Below, one piece after another: positions 10,175 to 19,976 of a stretch of 64,000 nt of DNA. The notes below the pieces were generated by a model. That model was given only the letters and a program-made list of their open reading frames with translations, ran no database searches and was not told where the DNA came from. A program made the position numbers and the translations under genes. Source of the stretch: Ureibacillus sp. FSL W7-1570 (GTDB lineage: Bacteria; Bacillota; Bacilli; Bacillales_A; Planococcaceae); assembly GCF_038593265.1 (NCBI RefSeq), contig NZ_CP151979.1, positions 186,001 through 250,000 on the forward strand, written 5' to 3'. How positions within the stretch are numbered: position 1 is the stretch's first letter; every line of letters starts with the position of its first letter.

Positions 10175-10539
10175 TGTATGGTTCAATTTTTTTGAATTGT
10201 TGGGGAAGTTTAATCACATTTTCAATCACATTTGCAATCATGTACCAGGTTTCCATCTTTCCTTCGCAAATTTTACTCGTATCTTTTTTTGCTGCACTCG
10301 CCGCCTTCATTTTATTGTTTGCTGTACGATATCTCATTGGCTATATTCTATATACGCCGGATGATGGGCTCTTTGAAGAGTTTATTGAAGGCACCGGTGA
10401 AAACAACAGCGTTCAAGAGGATGTAGATGAGATTTCAGAAAGGGACACAAATCCTTTGAATCAATCCTCGAAAATGGAGTTTCAAGATGAAAGCTCGGAA
10501 GAAATAGCCAAACTTGTCCGTTCAATGTTGAGTGAATAA
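10174..10539 (+). CDS. Small membrane protein between cheD and sigD, function unknown
   Basis: 121 aa starting on the last base of the cheD stop; a TTG at 10171 is an alternative start. Two hydrophobic segments are visible (about residues 7-24 and 28-55, the second containing a Phe/Leu-rich helix). A ~65-residue acidic soluble tail follows, ending EEIAKLVRSMLSE. B. subtilis has no gene in this position, where cheD is followed directly by sigD. Its tight coupling to cheD suggests a motility-related role, but no domain is recognisable by eye. Confidence 0.75.
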   Translation: MYGSIFLNCWGSLITFSITFAIMYQVSIFPSQILLVSFFAALAAFILLFAVRYLIGYILYTPDDGLFEEFIEGTGENNSVQEDVDEISERDTNPLNQSSKMEFQDESSEEIAKLVRSMLSE

Positions 10540-10660
10540 GATGCTTAAGTACTATTATGTTCAGTAATAAAATCCGCTTTTTAGGCTCTTTTCCATAAGG
10601 ATTGAGCAAAAATACTCACCGTTAACCGCTTGATTTGGTCCTATAGAATACTGTGTTTTT

Positions 10661-10681
10661 TATACCTTTCTTTGGTATAAT
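10661..10681 (+). promoter_or_regulatory. Candidate sigD promoter with overlapping dyad
   Basis: In the 183-nt gap before sigD there is an extended -10 (TGG-TATAAT, -10 at 10676-10681) with no clear -35. A perfect 6-bp inverted repeat TATACC-N7-GGTATA (10661-10679) overlaps it, placed as an operator would be. The rest of the gap holds no ORF of note. Promoter activity and a cognate regulator are inferences. Confidence 0.5.
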
Positions 10682-10722
10682 GATTAGTAATAAAAGGCGT
10701 ATCGTAAAGAAAGGTGGGTTCG

Positions 10723-11487
10723 ATGGTAAGCAAGCTAGATGAGCAGCAATTATGGAATAGCTGGATAAATGATCGGGATCCGCAAGCAGGAAATTTACTG
10801 ATAAAAAAATATAAACCCCTAGTTTCTTATCATGTTCAAAGAATTGGTTCAGGGCTTCCGAAAAATGTCTCCCGGGATGATTTGACAAGCCTGGGAATGA
10901 TGGGACTTTTTGACGCCTTAAATAAATTTGATATCAATAGAGACTTGAAATTCGATACATATGCTTCATTCCGTGTCCGGGGAGCCATCATTGACGGCCT
11001 TAGAAAAGAGGATTGGCTACCACGATCGGCGCGGGAAAAAGCAAAAAAAATGGAAGCGACCATTGAACAACTGGAGCAAAAGTTGATGCGTCATGCTACT
11101 CCTGAGGAACTGGCGGAACATATGAACATGCCTGTTGAAGAAGTATATCAAACGGTGCAAGAGCATTTCTTCTCGAATATATTGTCTCTCAATGAACCCC
11201 AGCATGATCAGGACGAAGGAGAAGGAAAGTCATTTGTCATTCGGGACGAAAATGTCAGAACACCGGAACAGGAAACGATACATAAAGAGCTTATAGAAGA
11301 ATTGGCAGAAAACATAAAAAAATTAAGTGAGAAAGAGCAACTGGTACTGAGTCTTTTTTACTCTGAAGAAATGACATTGACAGAAATCGGGGAAGTATTG
11401 AATTTATCCACTTCCCGCATTTCACAAATTCATTCAAAAGCGTTGTTGAAACTGAGAAAACTGTTGTCAAATGAGATGAACGCCTAA
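10723..11487 (+). CDS. sigD: RNA polymerase sigma factor SigD (FliA/WhiG type)
   Basis: Directs transcription of late flagellar, chemotaxis and autolysin genes. The ATG at 10723 follows AAGGTGG and gives 254 aa, the usual length; an in-frame GTG at 10714 lies inside the SD. Region 2 is seen in SRDDLTSLGMMGLFDALNKF and the following FDTYASFRVRGAIIDGLR. Region 4 helix-turn-helix is TLTEIGEVLNLSTSRISQIH. It lies downstream of the che genes, as in Bacillus, where the distance along the operon contributes to variable SigD levels. Confidence 0.97.
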   Translation: MVSKLDEQQLWNSWINDRDPQAGNLLIKKYKPLVSYHVQRIGSGLPKNVSRDDLTSLGMMGLFDALNKFDINRDLKFDTYASFRVRGAIIDGLRKEDWLPRSAREKAKKMEATIEQLEQKLMRHATPEELAEHMNMPVEEVYQTVQEHFFSNILSLNEPQHDQDEGEGKSFVIRDENVRTPEQETIHKELIEELAENIKKLSEKEQLVLSLFYSEEMTLTEIGEVLNLSTSRISQIHSKALLKLRKLLSNEMNA

Positions 11488-11501
11488 AGTGGGTGGAACT
11501 T

Positions 11502-11810
11502 ATGAGTTTAAAAGGTGTTGAATTGCAAATCGCCATTCCCAAAACGGTGGATGCCGGCAAAATTGCTGAGCAGCATCAACAAAATGTTGTTCAGCAACAA
11601 TATCATGCAAATGATGCGTTGAACAGGGAAATTGAAAAAAAGCAACTTACCGTGAACGACACCGAGAAAATCTCTGAAGTATCCGACAATAATGAAAAAA
11701 AAGGCACGGGAAAAGACCAAGATAAAAACAAAAAAGAACGCAAGAATCAGCAGGAACATCAGGAAGCGAAACATCCATATAAAGGAAATTTTATTGATTT
11801 AAGCGGATAG
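11502..11810 (+). CDS. Small charged protein after sigD, function unknown
   Basis: 102 aa from the ATG at 11502. After a short ordered-looking N-terminus (MSLKGVELQIAIPKTVDAGK), the protein is Lys/Glu/Gln-rich and likely helical or disordered (residues 25-90), ending YKGNFIDLSG. There is no signal peptide or membrane segment. It sits 14 nt after sigD and 8 nt before the swrB-like gene, so it is probably co-transcribed. No match to a known family is evident; the conserved-looking ends suggest a real protein rather than a spurious ORF. Confidence 0.7.
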   Translation: MSLKGVELQIAIPKTVDAGKIAEQHQQNVVQQQYHANDALNREIEKKQLTVNDTEKISEVSDNNEKKGTGKDQDKNKKERKNQQEHQEAKHPYKGNFIDLSG

Positions 11811-11818
11811 GAGATTAT

Positions 11819-12406
11819 ATGGCTACAGTATTTATTATTATACTCACCATTTCCCAATTAATAAGTTTTTATCTTATTTTTATTTTAAATTCCAAGATGT
11901 CAAAATTTAAGGACTTGGAATCGCGGCAAGATAAGATGATGGAAGAAATGGAAAATGCGATCAGCGTATATTTATTGGAAATCAAGGAAGAAAACGACCG
12001 GTTCATTCATGAATTAACGAAAATAAAAACATCTCAGCAAAAAAGCGTCCCCAATTTGCAAGCGGGTACTGTTCCTGATCCTATTGGGAAAGAACCAGTG
12101 GAAGATGATTTACAGAAAAACGTGGTGAACCTGGATGCAATTTTGCCTACAATCCCTAAAGCGATTGCCAAAAATGCTTACATCCAACAAAAAAAGAACA
12201 TGGCCAAAGAGCAAGAAAACATGCCGGATGTGATAGCAAATGAAAAAAAAGGGCATAAACTAAATGATGAAATGCTTCAGAGGGATGTATCTTTGAAAGA
12301 CAAAGTATTGGCGCTGCATCAGGAAGGAAAGTCCATCGAAGAAATCGCAAAAATTACTCAAAAAGGGAAAACGGAAATCGAACTATTATTAAAGTTCCAA
12401 TCATAA
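11819..12406 (+). CDS. swrB: SwrB-like membrane-anchored motility protein
   Basis: 195 aa. An N-terminal membrane anchor ([19 protein letters not shown]) is followed by a charged coiled-coil/linker region and a C-terminal helix-turn-helix-like motif ([20 protein letters not shown]). This architecture and the position between sigD and rpsB match B. subtilis SwrB (YlxL), which activates flagellar export and helps raise SigD activity. Sequence conservation of SwrB is low, so the symbol rests largely on synteny. Confidence 0.75.
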   Translation: MATVFIIILTISQLISFYLIFILNSKMSKFKDLESRQDKMMEEMENAISVYLLEIKEENDRFIHELTKIKTSQQKSVPNLQAGTVPDPIGKEPVEDDLQKNVVNLDAILPTIPKAIAKNAYIQQKKNMAKEQENMPDVIANEKKGHKLNDEMLQRDVSLKDKVLALHQEGKSIEEIAKITQKGKTEIELLLKFQS

Positions 12407-12411
12407 ACTTC

Positions 12412-12440
12412 TTGCACAGCAATGGGGTTTGTGTTATATT
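12412..12440 (+). promoter_or_regulatory. Sigma-A-type promoter of rpsB
   Basis: -35 TTGCAC (12412-12417), 17-nt spacer, -10 TATATT (12435-12440), just after the swrB stop. The ~115-nt leader that follows contains two small dyads (GTGTGATGATTACACAC and CTTGAGAA-GTT-TTCTTAAG). They might be a ribosomal-protein leader structure, but no known S2 motif is recognised. Confidence 0.75.
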
Positions 12441-12563
12441 ACCAATTGGTGTGATGATTACACACGCATTTTGATGGGTAAGTGGTGCTTGAGAAGTTTT
12501 CTTAAGTTGCTTATTCCAGATGAAAGATGCGGAGGAATAAAACCAATAATAGGAGGAAAATAC

Positions 12564-13283
12564 ATGTCAGTAATCTCAATGAAACAATTATTAGAAGCTG
12601 GTGTACATTTCGGTCACCAAACTCGCCGTTGGAACCCAAAAATGAAAAAATACATTTTTACTGAACGTAACGGCATTTATATTATCGATTTGCAAAAAAC
12701 TGTTAAAAAATTAGAAGAAGCTTACGAGTTCATGCGTCAAGTTGGTGCAAACGGCGGAAAAGTTCTTTTTGTAGGTACAAAAAAACAAGCACAAGACGCT
12801 ATTAAAGAAGAAGCTGAACGTTCTGGCAACTACTACATCAACCAACGCTGGTTAGGTGGTACATTAACAAACTTCGATACAATCAAAAAACGTGTTGCAC
12901 GTATGAAAGAAATCGAAAAAATGGAAGAAGAAGGAATTTTCGGTGTTCTTCCTAAAAAAGAAGTTATGAAGTTGAAAAAAGAACATGAACGTTTAGTGAA
13001 ATTCCTTGGCGGTATTCGTGATATGAACGAATTGCCAGATGTGATGTTCGTGGTAGACCCACGCAAAGAACGTATCGCTGTAGCTGAAGCTCGTAAATTA
13101 AATATTCCGATTGTGGGAATCGTGGATACAAACTGTGATCCAGATGAAATCGACTACGTAATTCCTGCAAACGATGATGCGATTCGTGCTGTAAAATTGT
13201 TGACTGCTAAAATTGCAGATGCTCTTATCGAGTCTAAACAAGGTGAATCAGAAGCTCCAGCTGAAGAAGTAGTTGCTGAGTAA
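12564..13283 (+). CDS. rpsB: 30S ribosomal protein uS2
   Basis: 239 aa from the ATG at 12564, preceded by AGGAGG; the reading frame is open further upstream but the family begins here ([20 protein letters not shown]). S2-specific stretches include [20 protein letters not shown] and [12 protein letters not shown]. The tail is acidic ([14 protein letters not shown]). S2 binds late to the 30S subunit and is needed to recruit S1 and mRNA. Codons in rpsB and tsf look more strongly biased (frequent CGT, GAA, GTT) than in the preceding flagellar genes, as expected for high expression. Confidence 0.98.
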   Translation: MSVISMKQLLEAGVHFGHQTRRWNPKMKKYIFTERNGIYIIDLQKTVKKLEEAYEFMRQVGANGGKVLFVGTKKQAQDAIKEEAERSGNYYINQRWLGGTLTNFDTIKKRVARMKEIEKMEEEGIFGVLPKKEVMKLKKEHERLVKFLGGIRDMNELPDVMFVVDPRKERIAVAEARKLNIPIVGIVDTNCDPDEIDYVIPANDDAIRAVKLLTAKIADALIESKQGESEAPAEEVVAE

Positions 13284-13294
13284 TTCACTGCTAC

Positions 13295-13333
13295 AAAGGT
13301 GATAAGTGACTGTTTCACTTATCACCTTTTTTT
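13295..13333 (+). terminator. Intrinsic terminator/attenuator between rpsB and tsf
   Basis: AAAGGTGATAAGTGA, a 5-nt loop, then TCACTTATCACCTTT and a run of T. A 15-bp perfect stem makes this a strong terminator. tsf is only ~75 nt further on and probably has its own promoter (possible -10 TATAGT at 13374-13379, -35 weak). Confidence 0.85.
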
Positions 13334-13409
13334 GAGAAACAATGGTTTCTTACTTTGTAAAATGGCTAAAACTTATAGTAAACAATCATGATCCAAGGAG
13401 GAACTTTCA

Positions 13410-14297
13410 ATGGCAATTACTGCACAATTAGTAAAAGAACTTCGTGAAAAAACGGGCGCAGGTATGATGGATTGCAAAAAAGCCCTTGTAGAAACAAACG
13501 GTGACATCGAAGCTGCCATCGATTACCTACGTGAAAAAGGTTTGGCTTCTGCAAGCAAAAAAGCTGACCGTATCGCGGCTGAAGGTACAACTTACATCTT
13601 AACTGAAGGAAACGAAGCGATCATTTTGGAAGTGAACGCTGAAACAGACTTCGTTGCGAAAAACAGCCAATTCCAAGAACTAGTAAAAAACTTGGCGGAA
13701 CAATTATTAAAAGCTAAACCTGAGTCTTTGGAAGCTGCATTGGAAGTGAAAAACGAGGAAGGCGCAAGCATAGCGGAACAAATTTCAACTGCTGTTGCGA
13801 CAATTGGTGAAAAAATCACTCTTCGCCGTTTCGAAATCAGAACAAAAACGGATGCAGATGCTTTTGGTTCCTACTTGCACATGGGCGGCCGCATCGGTGT
13901 ATTAGTTGTTCTTGAAGGTACTACAAATGCTGATGCAGCGAAAGATATCGCGATGCACATTGCGGCAATCAAGCCAAAATATATCTCCCGTGATGAAGTG
14001 CCTGCGGAAGAAGTTGAACGTGAACGCAAAGTGTTGACTGAACAAGCATTGAACGAAGGAAAACCTGAAAACATTGTGGCAAAAATGGTTGAAGGTCGTC
14101 TTGGAAAATTCTTCGAGCAAGTTTGCTTATTAGAGCAAGCATTTGTTAAAGATTCTGATCAAAAAGTTCGTGATTTCGTGAAATCAGTTGGCGGTAACGT
14201 AGCTTCATTCGTTCGTTATGAAGTAGGAGAAGGCATCGAAAAACGCGAAGACAACTTTGCGGAAGAAGTTATGAGCCAAGTAAAAGGAAATAAATAA
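13410..14297 (+). CDS. tsf: Translation elongation factor Ts
   Basis: GDP/GTP exchange factor for EF-Tu. 295 aa, normal length. The N-terminal UBA-like domain has the signature [19 protein letters not shown], followed by [14 protein letters not shown]. The core contains [13 protein letters not shown] and the C-terminal QPFVKD-type region appears as [16 protein letters not shown] consensus AAGGAGG precedes the ATG. Confidence 0.98.
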   Translation: MAITAQLVKELREKTGAGMMDCKKALVETNGDIEAAIDYLREKGLASASKKADRIAAEGTTYILTEGNEAIILEVNAETDFVAKNSQFQELVKNLAEQLLKAKPESLEAALEVKNEEGASIAEQISTAVATIGEKITLRRFEIRTKTDADAFGSYLHMGGRIGVLVVLEGTTNADAAKDIAMHIAAIKPKYISRDEVPAEEVERERKVLTEQALNEGKPENIVAKMVEGRLGKFFEQVCLLEQAFVKDSDQKVRDFVKSVGGNVASFVRYEVGEGIEKREDNFAEEVMSQVKGNK

Positions 14298-14323
14298 TCG
14301 TAGAATAAATACACAAACTTTAT

Positions 14324-14352
14324 GGGGAGCACTCTAAGTGTTCCCTATTTTT
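14324..14352 (+). terminator. Terminator-like hairpin between tsf and pyrH
   Basis: GGGAGCACT-CTA-AGTGTTCCC (one G·U pair) followed by TATTTTT. It lies 41 nt before pyrH, so it may act as a partial terminator or attenuator that lowers downstream expression relative to tsf. Confidence 0.7.
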
Positions 14353-14392
14353 CAGAAAAGAATTTTAAATTAACGCATAACGGAGGTTTACT

Positions 14393-15118
14393 ATGAGTGT
14401 GCCGCAATTCAAACGAGTAGTCATTAAAATAAGTGGTGAAGCATTGGCAGGAGAAGCAGGATTTGGCATCTCCCCAAAAATTATTAAATCAGTGGCCGAA
14501 GATATCAAAGAAGTAGTGGATCTTGGAGTGGAAGTTGCAGTTGTTGTTGGCGGAGGAAACATTTGGCGTGGTAAAATAGGTAGTGAAATGGGAATGGATC
14601 GTGCTTCTGCCGATTATATGGGAATGCTTGCAACTGTCATGAACTCCCTCGCATTGCAAGATGCTCTGGAAAAATTGGACGTGGAAACTCGTGTACAATC
14701 TTCTATTGTGATGACCCAAGTGGCGGAACCTTACATACGTCGAAAAGCGGTGCGTCATCTCGAAAAAGGGCGCGTCGTGATTTTCGCTGCTGGAACTGGA
14801 AATCCATTTTTCTCCACAGATACAACGGCTGCATTGCGGGCTGCCGAAATTGATGCGGACGCTATTTTAATGGCAAAAAATAATGTTGATGGCGTATATT
14901 CAGCGGATCCGAAAATTCACCAAGATGCAGTGAAATACGAAACACTCACTTATTTAGAGGTCATTCAGCAAGGTCTTCAAGTAATGGATTCCACAGCTTC
15001 CACATTATGTATGGACAACGACATCCCATTAATAGTATTCTCTATAATGGAAAAAGGTAACATTAAACGGGCTGTTTTAGGCGACAAAATTGGGACAGTT
15101 GTTAGGAGGAATGCATAA
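14393..15118 (+). CDS. pyrH: UMP kinase
   Basis: Phosphorylates UMP to UDP with ATP in pyrimidine nucleotide synthesis; hexameric amino-acid-kinase fold. 241 aa with [15 protein letters not shown] near the N-terminus, [11 protein letters not shown] and the [20 protein letters not shown] motif of bacterial UMPK. The stop codon overlaps the frr ATG by one base. The tsf-pyrH-frr order is universal in related bacteria. Confidence 0.98.
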   Translation: MSVPQFKRVVIKISGEALAGEAGFGISPKIIKSVAEDIKEVVDLGVEVAVVVGGGNIWRGKIGSEMGMDRASADYMGMLATVMNSLALQDALEKLDVETRVQSSIVMTQVAEPYIRRKAVRHLEKGRVVIFAAGTGNPFFSTDTTAALRAAEIDADAILMAKNNVDGVYSADPKIHQDAVKYETLTYLEVIQQGLQVMDSTASTLCMDNDIPLIVFSIMEKGNIKRAVLGDKIGTVVRRNA

Positions 15119-15672
15119 TGAATAGTGTATATGAACAAGCGAAGGAAAAAATGAACAAGTCGATTACCGCTTTTACTAGAGAACTTGCATCGATTCGTGC
15201 AGGCAGAGCAAACGCAAAATTACTGGACCGGATTACTGTCGATTATTACGGGGTACCAACTCCGGTGAATCAGCTTGCAGGGATCACTACTCCGGAAGCG
15301 CGCCTTCTTGTAATCACACCCTATGACAAGTCCATTTTAGGGGAAATTGAAAAAGCCATTTTAAAATCGGATATTGGTATTACCCCTACAAATGATGGAA
15401 ATGTAATCCGTTTAACAATTCCTCCTTTGACTGAGGAACGTCGTAAAGAGTTGGTGAAAGTCGTGAAAAAAGAAGCGGAAGAAGCAAAAGTGGCCATCCG
15501 GAATGTACGACGTGACGCAAATGATGAATTGAAAAAATTGGAGAAAAACGGGGAAATGACGGAAGACGAATTACGAGGACATGTGAATGATATCCAAAAA
15601 CTAACAGATGAGTTCATTGCAAAAGTTGACAATTTAGCAAAAGAAAAAGAAGACGAAATCCTTTCAATTTAA
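15118..15672 (+). CDS. frr: Ribosome recycling factor
   Basis: Splits post-termination ribosomes with EF-G. 184 aa, the typical length. Family motifs: [16 protein letters not shown] in the N-terminal helix, [13 protein letters not shown], and [20 protein letters not shown] in the long helix. It starts on the last base of the pyrH stop with GGAGG upstream. Confidence 0.98.
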   Translation: MNSVYEQAKEKMNKSITAFTRELASIRAGRANAKLLDRITVDYYGVPTPVNQLAGITTPEARLLVITPYDKSILGEIEKAILKSDIGITPTNDGNVIRLTIPPLTEERRKELVKVVKKEAEEAKVAIRNVRRDANDELKKLEKNGEMTEDELRGHVNDIQKLTDEFIAKVDNLAKEKEDEILSI

Positions 15673-15704
15673 AGGTTTGTCAAAAAGAACTTTCCATAGG
15701 CTGT

Positions 15705-15732
15705 GACGTCCTTTTCTTCAGGACGTCTTTTT
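15705..15732 (+). terminator. Intrinsic terminator after frr
   Basis: GACGTCC, 9-nt loop, GGACGTC, then TTTTTC. The 190-nt gap to uppS beyond it is AT-rich and shows no convincing promoter by eye. Confidence 0.85.
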
Positions 15733-15924
15733 CATTTCATATTATGCATAGGATTTGTTGATTGAATAATAATAGAAATTTCAATAAAGTCATCGGATTA
15801 AACATAAGTTATTAAAAGAATTAGAAAAAATGCAAATAATTCTTTAGGAAATGAAAGACACATATATTGGTTTTTGATATTATTAATTAGAATACGTCCA
15901 AAACGTTGTCAGGTGGGGGAATAC

Positions 15925-16710
15925 ATGGTATTTTACAATTTTTTTAGGAAAACTAAATATGCAAAAAAAGCATCCAAAATGGATGGCAAAATTGAAGTGA
16001 TCCCTTCCCATATTGCAATCATTATGGACGGCAATGGACGTTGGGCGAAGAAGCGGGCTATGCCACGTATCGCTGGTCATCATGAAGGGATGAAAACCGT
16101 TCGGAAAATTGCGCGCGTGGCAGATGATCTTGGAGTGAAAGTTTTAACGCTGTATGCTTTTTCAACGGAAAACTGGAAGCGTCCTAAAACAGAAGTGGAT
16201 TATTTAATGAGCTTGCCAGAAAAATTTCTTGATGATTTTTTACCGGAAATCATAGAGCGAAATATCTGTGTTCAAATGATTGGCGAAAAGGAAGGTTTGC
16301 CGGAACATACAAAAAAAGCAATTAATAATGCGATGGAAAAAACAAAAAATAATACAGGACTTATTTTGAATTTTGCATTAAATTATGGCAGCCGCGCAGA
16401 GATTGTGAAAGCGATGAAAAAGATGATGGCGGATGTTCAGGAAGGAAAATTGTCCATTGATGCCATTACGGAAGAAACGATGAACCAATATTTGATGACA
16501 TCCCATCTGCCGGAACCGGATCTTTTGATTCGCACGAGCGGGGAAGTACGATTAAGCAATTTTATGCTTTGGCAATTGGCTTATACAGAATTTTGGTTCA
16601 CTGATACCCTCTGGCCGGATTTTGATGAAGAAGACTTTATGGAGGCGATTTATGCCTATCAGAGAAGAAATCGTCGGTATGGTGGATTGAAAGGAGAAGA
16701 AATTAATTGA
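15925..16710 (+). CDS. uppS: Undecaprenyl diphosphate synthase
   Basis: cis-Prenyltransferase that makes the C55 lipid carrier for wall polymers from FPP and IPP. The ATG at 15925, after AGGTGGGGG, gives 261 aa. The catalytic Asp is in MDGNGRWA (D35); TLYAFSTENWKRP and SNFMLWQLAYTEFWF are family motifs. The longer in-frame start at 15874 is not supported by an SD. It overlaps cdsA by 4 nt. Confidence 0.97.
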   Translation: MVFYNFFRKTKYAKKASKMDGKIEVIPSHIAIIMDGNGRWAKKRAMPRIAGHHEGMKTVRKIARVADDLGVKVLTLYAFSTENWKRPKTEVDYLMSLPEKFLDDFLPEIIERNICVQMIGEKEGLPEHTKKAINNAMEKTKNNTGLILNFALNYGSRAEIVKAMKKMMADVQEGKLSIDAITEETMNQYLMTSHLPEPDLLIRTSGEVRLSNFMLWQLAYTEFWFTDTLWPDFDEEDFMEAIYAYQRRNRRYGGLKGEEIN

Positions 16711-17501
16711 AGCAACGGATTATTACGGGAGTTGTAGCAGCTGCATTTTTCATCCCGTTTGTCATCTATGGTCAACTCCCATTTACCCTATTAGTTTATG
16801 CAATGGCTACAGTAGCAATGTTTGAACTTCTTCGAATGAAAAAAATGTCTGTTTTTTCAATACCAGGATTCGTTGGTTTCTTGACCGTGTATGTTTTATT
16901 AATGCCGGATTCATGGGCGGATAAAGTTCATGAAGTCACTTCTTATAGCAAATTGGAATTTCTTGTCATTGCGGCCCTTTTGTTATTGATTCATTCTGTC
17001 ATTGTAAAAAACCATTTTACTTTTGATGAGATTGGATTCGTACTTCTGTCCGCATTATATATCGGTATCGGCTTTTATTATTTGATTGAAACGAGAAACG
17101 CCGGGCTGGAGTTCATTATTTTTGCCCTGCTCATCGTTTGGTGCACCGATTCAGGGGCGTATTTTACCGGAAGAAAATTCGGGAAAAACAAATTATGGCC
17201 GGAAATTTCGCCAAATAAGACCGTTGAGGGGTTTTTCGGAGGAATACTCACGGCGGTTGTTTTCGCATGCATTATGCAAATGATTTACCCATTTGATAAA
17301 CCTTGGTTTATACTAGTTCTTGTAACGATTGTAAGTTCTGTATTCGGACAATTGGGCGATTTGGTAGAATCCGCTATAAAAAGGCATTATGATGTGAAAG
17401 ATTCAGGGAAGATTCTTCCGGGACATGGGGGAATACTGGATCGTTTTGACAGCTTATTGTTTGTATTACCATTACTTAACTTGTTGCATTTCGTCAGTTG
17501 A
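16707..17501 (+). CDS. cdsA: Phosphatidate cytidylyltransferase
   Basis: Makes CDP-diacylglycerol from phosphatidate and CTP, the branch point for phospholipids (pgsA lies further along this window). 264 aa from a TTG start overlapping the uppS stop. About seven hydrophobic helices are visible. The C-terminal signature has the metal-binding acidic residues: DSGAYFTGRKFG, then GDLVESAIKRHYDVKDSGK and PGHGGILDRFDS. Confidence 0.96.
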   Translation: MKQRIITGVVAAAFFIPFVIYGQLPFTLLVYAMATVAMFELLRMKKMSVFSIPGFVGFLTVYVLLMPDSWADKVHEVTSYSKLEFLVIAALLLLIHSVIVKNHFTFDEIGFVLLSALYIGIGFYYLIETRNAGLEFIIFALLIVWCTDSGAYFTGRKFGKNKLWPEISPNKTVEGFFGGILTAVVFACIMQMIYPFDKPWFILVLVTIVSSVFGQLGDLVESAIKRHYDVKDSGKILPGHGGILDRFDSLLFVLPLLNLLHFVS

Positions 17502-17516
17502 TGAAGGGAAGGACCC

Positions 17517-18665
17517 ATGTTGAAAAAAATCAGTTTATTAGGCGCAACAGGTTCGATTGGATGGCAAACTTGTGATATTTTGAAAAATCATCCAGAAGAA
17601 TTTCAACTTGTTGCTTTTTCTGCTGGAAAAAATATAGAAAAAACAAGGGAAATTATTAAAACATTGAATCCTGAACTGGTTTCTGTGCAAGAAGAAAAAG
17701 ATGCACATGCATTAAAAAAAGAGTTTCCTCATATACATTTTACATACGGTGACAAAGGGTTGATAGAAGTGGCCACTCACCCGGAAAGCGGAGTATTGGT
17801 GAATGCGGTTTTGGGCAGTGTTGGACTGCCTTCCACATTGGCTGCCATCCGCATGGGCAAAACGATTGCGATTGCCAATAAAGAGACCCTTGTTACCGCT
17901 GGGCATCTGGTCATGGAAGAAGCGAAAAAGTATCATGCACCCATTTTGCCTGTTGACAGTGAGCATTCAGCCATATTCCAGTCGATGAATGGTGAAAATC
18001 CGAAACAAATCAAGCGGCTGATTTTGACAGCTTCCGGTGGTGCATTCAGAGATAAAACCCGCGATGAACTGAAACATGTGACAGTGAGGGATGCTTTGAA
18101 TCATCCGAACTGGTCAATGGGCGCGAAAATAACGGTTGATTCGGCGACGATGATGAATAAGGGGCTGGAAGTGATTGAAGCCCATGTGTTATTTGATATG
18201 CCCTTTGAACAGATTGATGTGTTGCTTCATAAAGAAAGCATCATCCACTCGATGGTGGAGTTCCATGATACAAGCGTCATTGCCCAATTGGGAACCCCGG
18301 ATATGCGTGTGCCGATTCAATACGCATTAAGCTATCCGGACCGATTGCCTCTGATTGGCGGGAAGACGTTAAATCTGGCGGAAATCGGACAGCTGCATTT
18401 CAAAGCAGTGGATTTTGACCGGTTTAAAGCGTTAAAACTTGCTTATGAAGCAGGTCGAATGGGCGGAACGGTATTAACGGCAATGAATGCAGCCAATGAA
18501 GCGGCAGTGCAACTGTTTTTACAGGAAAAGATCCCATTCTTGGAAATTGAGGAAATTATCGAACGCATGATGGACAGCCATAACAATATTCTAAACCCGG
18601 ATTTGGAAACGATTTTGCATGTGGATAGGGAAACAAGAAAAAAAGTGCTTCATATGGTACAATAA
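17517..18665 (+). CDS. dxr: 1-deoxy-D-xylulose 5-phosphate reductoisomerase
   Basis: Second step of the MEP isoprenoid pathway; NADPH-dependent conversion of DXP to MEP. 382 aa. The NADPH-binding loop is [22 protein letters not shown] and DSEHSAIFQ carry the metal ligands; [20 protein letters not shown] is the conserved core. Isoprenoid precursors made here feed UppS, encoded just upstream. Confidence 0.97.
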   Translation: MLKKISLLGATGSIGWQTCDILKNHPEEFQLVAFSAGKNIEKTREIIKTLNPELVSVQEEKDAHALKKEFPHIHFTYGDKGLIEVATHPESGVLVNAVLGSVGLPSTLAAIRMGKTIAIANKETLVTAGHLVMEEAKKYHAPILPVDSEHSAIFQSMNGENPKQIKRLILTASGGAFRDKTRDELKHVTVRDALNHPNWSMGAKITVDSATMMNKGLEVIEAHVLFDMPFEQIDVLLHKESIIHSMVEFHDTSVIAQLGTPDMRVPIQYALSYPDRLPLIGGKTLNLAEIGQLHFKAVDFDRFKALKLAYEAGRMGGTVLTAMNAANEAAVQLFLQEKIPFLEIEEIIERMMDSHNNILNPDLETILHVDRETRKKVLHMVQ

Positions 18666-18695
18666 ACTTGAGCTCAGCTCTAAAGGTGGTATACT

Positions 18696-19961
18696 ATGCA
18701 AACAATATTAGCATTTATCCTCGTATTTGGATTAATCGTTTTCTTTCATGAATTTGGGCATTTTATCTTTGCGAAACGTGCAGGCATATTAGTGCGGGAA
18801 TTCGCCATTGGTATGGGACCTAAGCTTTTTGGCATGAAAAAAGGGGAAACGTTATATACGATCCGATTATTGCCTTTGGGCGGCTATGTCCGGATGGCCG
18901 GTGAGGATTTCGATCAAATTGAGCTGCAACCTGGTTATCGGGTAGGTCTCATATTAAATGATGAAGAAAAGGTCGAGAAGATTTATTTAAATCAAAGTGT
19001 CCGACATCCGAATGTGTTATTTATGGAAGTGGAGCGGGCAGATTTAAATAAAAAATTATGGATTGAAGGTTACGATGAAGAAGAGCGTTTAGTCCGTTTC
19101 GACATTGCCCGGAATGCAATCATTGTTGAAAATGGGGAAGAAACGTTAATTGCACCATATGATCGGACTTTTGAAGCAAAATCGTTATGGCACCGTACAC
19201 TTACAATCTTTGCGGGACCGTTGTTTAACTTTATTTTGGCTTTTGCCATTTTTATATTCCTCGGTATATTCCAAGGAGTGCCAACGAATGAACCGATTAT
19301 TACGGAAGTGGTCGATGACAGCCCAGCCGCTGAAGCAGGGATGGAAGCAGGGGACTATGTAAAATCCATTAATGGAACACCGGTTAAAAAATGGGATGAA
19401 TTGACCGATTTTGTAAAAGAGAATCCTGGAAAAGAGCTTTCATTCATTGTTGAACGGGACGGACAGCAAGTGGAACTATCCGTCGTCCCTGAAACAGTGA
19501 AAATGGAAAACGGTGAAAAAGTTGGACAAATTGGTGTCATGTACCAAAGTCCGCTTGTGAAAAATCCAATCAAAGCCATTGGCTATGGTTTTCAACAAAC
19601 GTGGGAATACACCCTTTTAATTCTACAGGCGCTGGTGTATTTAATTGCAGGGAACTTTACCCTTGATGACTTGGCCGGTCCTGTCGGCATTTACCAATAC
19701 ACCGGGGAAGTGGCAAAACACGGCTTCTTCACCCTTATGTACTGGACAGCGGCATTGAGCATCAACTTGGGAATCATGAACTTGCTTCCGCTTCCAGCCT
19801 TGGACGGTGGCCGCTTAATGTTCTTCGGCATTGAGGCATTGAGAGGAAAACCTGTCGATCGCAAAAAAGAAGGCATGGTTCATTTGGTGGGAATCGTGCT
19901 CTTAATGATATTAATGATTGCTGTCACATGGAACGACATTCAACGATTGTTTTTCCAATAA
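18696..19961 (+). CDS. rasP: Intramembrane site-2 metalloprotease RasP/RseP
   Basis: Zinc protease cutting transmembrane anti-sigma factors and signal-peptide remnants. 421 aa. The metal-binding HEFGH is at residues 18-22 in the first membrane helix and the third ligand is in NLLPLPALDGGRL near the C-terminus. A PDZ domain spans roughly residues 195-270 (PAAEAGMEAGDYVKSING). AAAGGTGG precedes the ATG. Confidence 0.96.
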   Translation: MQTILAFILVFGLIVFFHEFGHFIFAKRAGILVREFAIGMGPKLFGMKKGETLYTIRLLPLGGYVRMAGEDFDQIELQPGYRVGLILNDEEKVEKIYLNQSVRHPNVLFMEVERADLNKKLWIEGYDEEERLVRFDIARNAIIVENGEETLIAPYDRTFEAKSLWHRTLTIFAGPLFNFILAFAIFIFLGIFQGVPTNEPIITEVVDDSPAAEAGMEAGDYVKSINGTPVKKWDELTDFVKENPGKELSFIVERDGQQVELSVVPETVKMENGEKVGQIGVMYQSPLVKNPIKAIGYGFQQTWEYTLLILQALVYLIAGNFTLDDLAGPVGIYQYTGEVAKHGFFTLMYWTAALSINLGIMNLLPLPALDGGRLMFFGIEALRGKPVDRKKEGMVHLVGIVLLMILMIAVTWNDIQRLFFQ

Positions 19962-19976
19962 AAAAATTGCGTCAAG

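Noticed and set aside
12429-12563. N-terminal extension of rpsB to 12429
   Set aside because: The frame is open, but the added residues match no S2 protein, and a consensus SD precedes the ATG at 12564. The region is the 5' leader.
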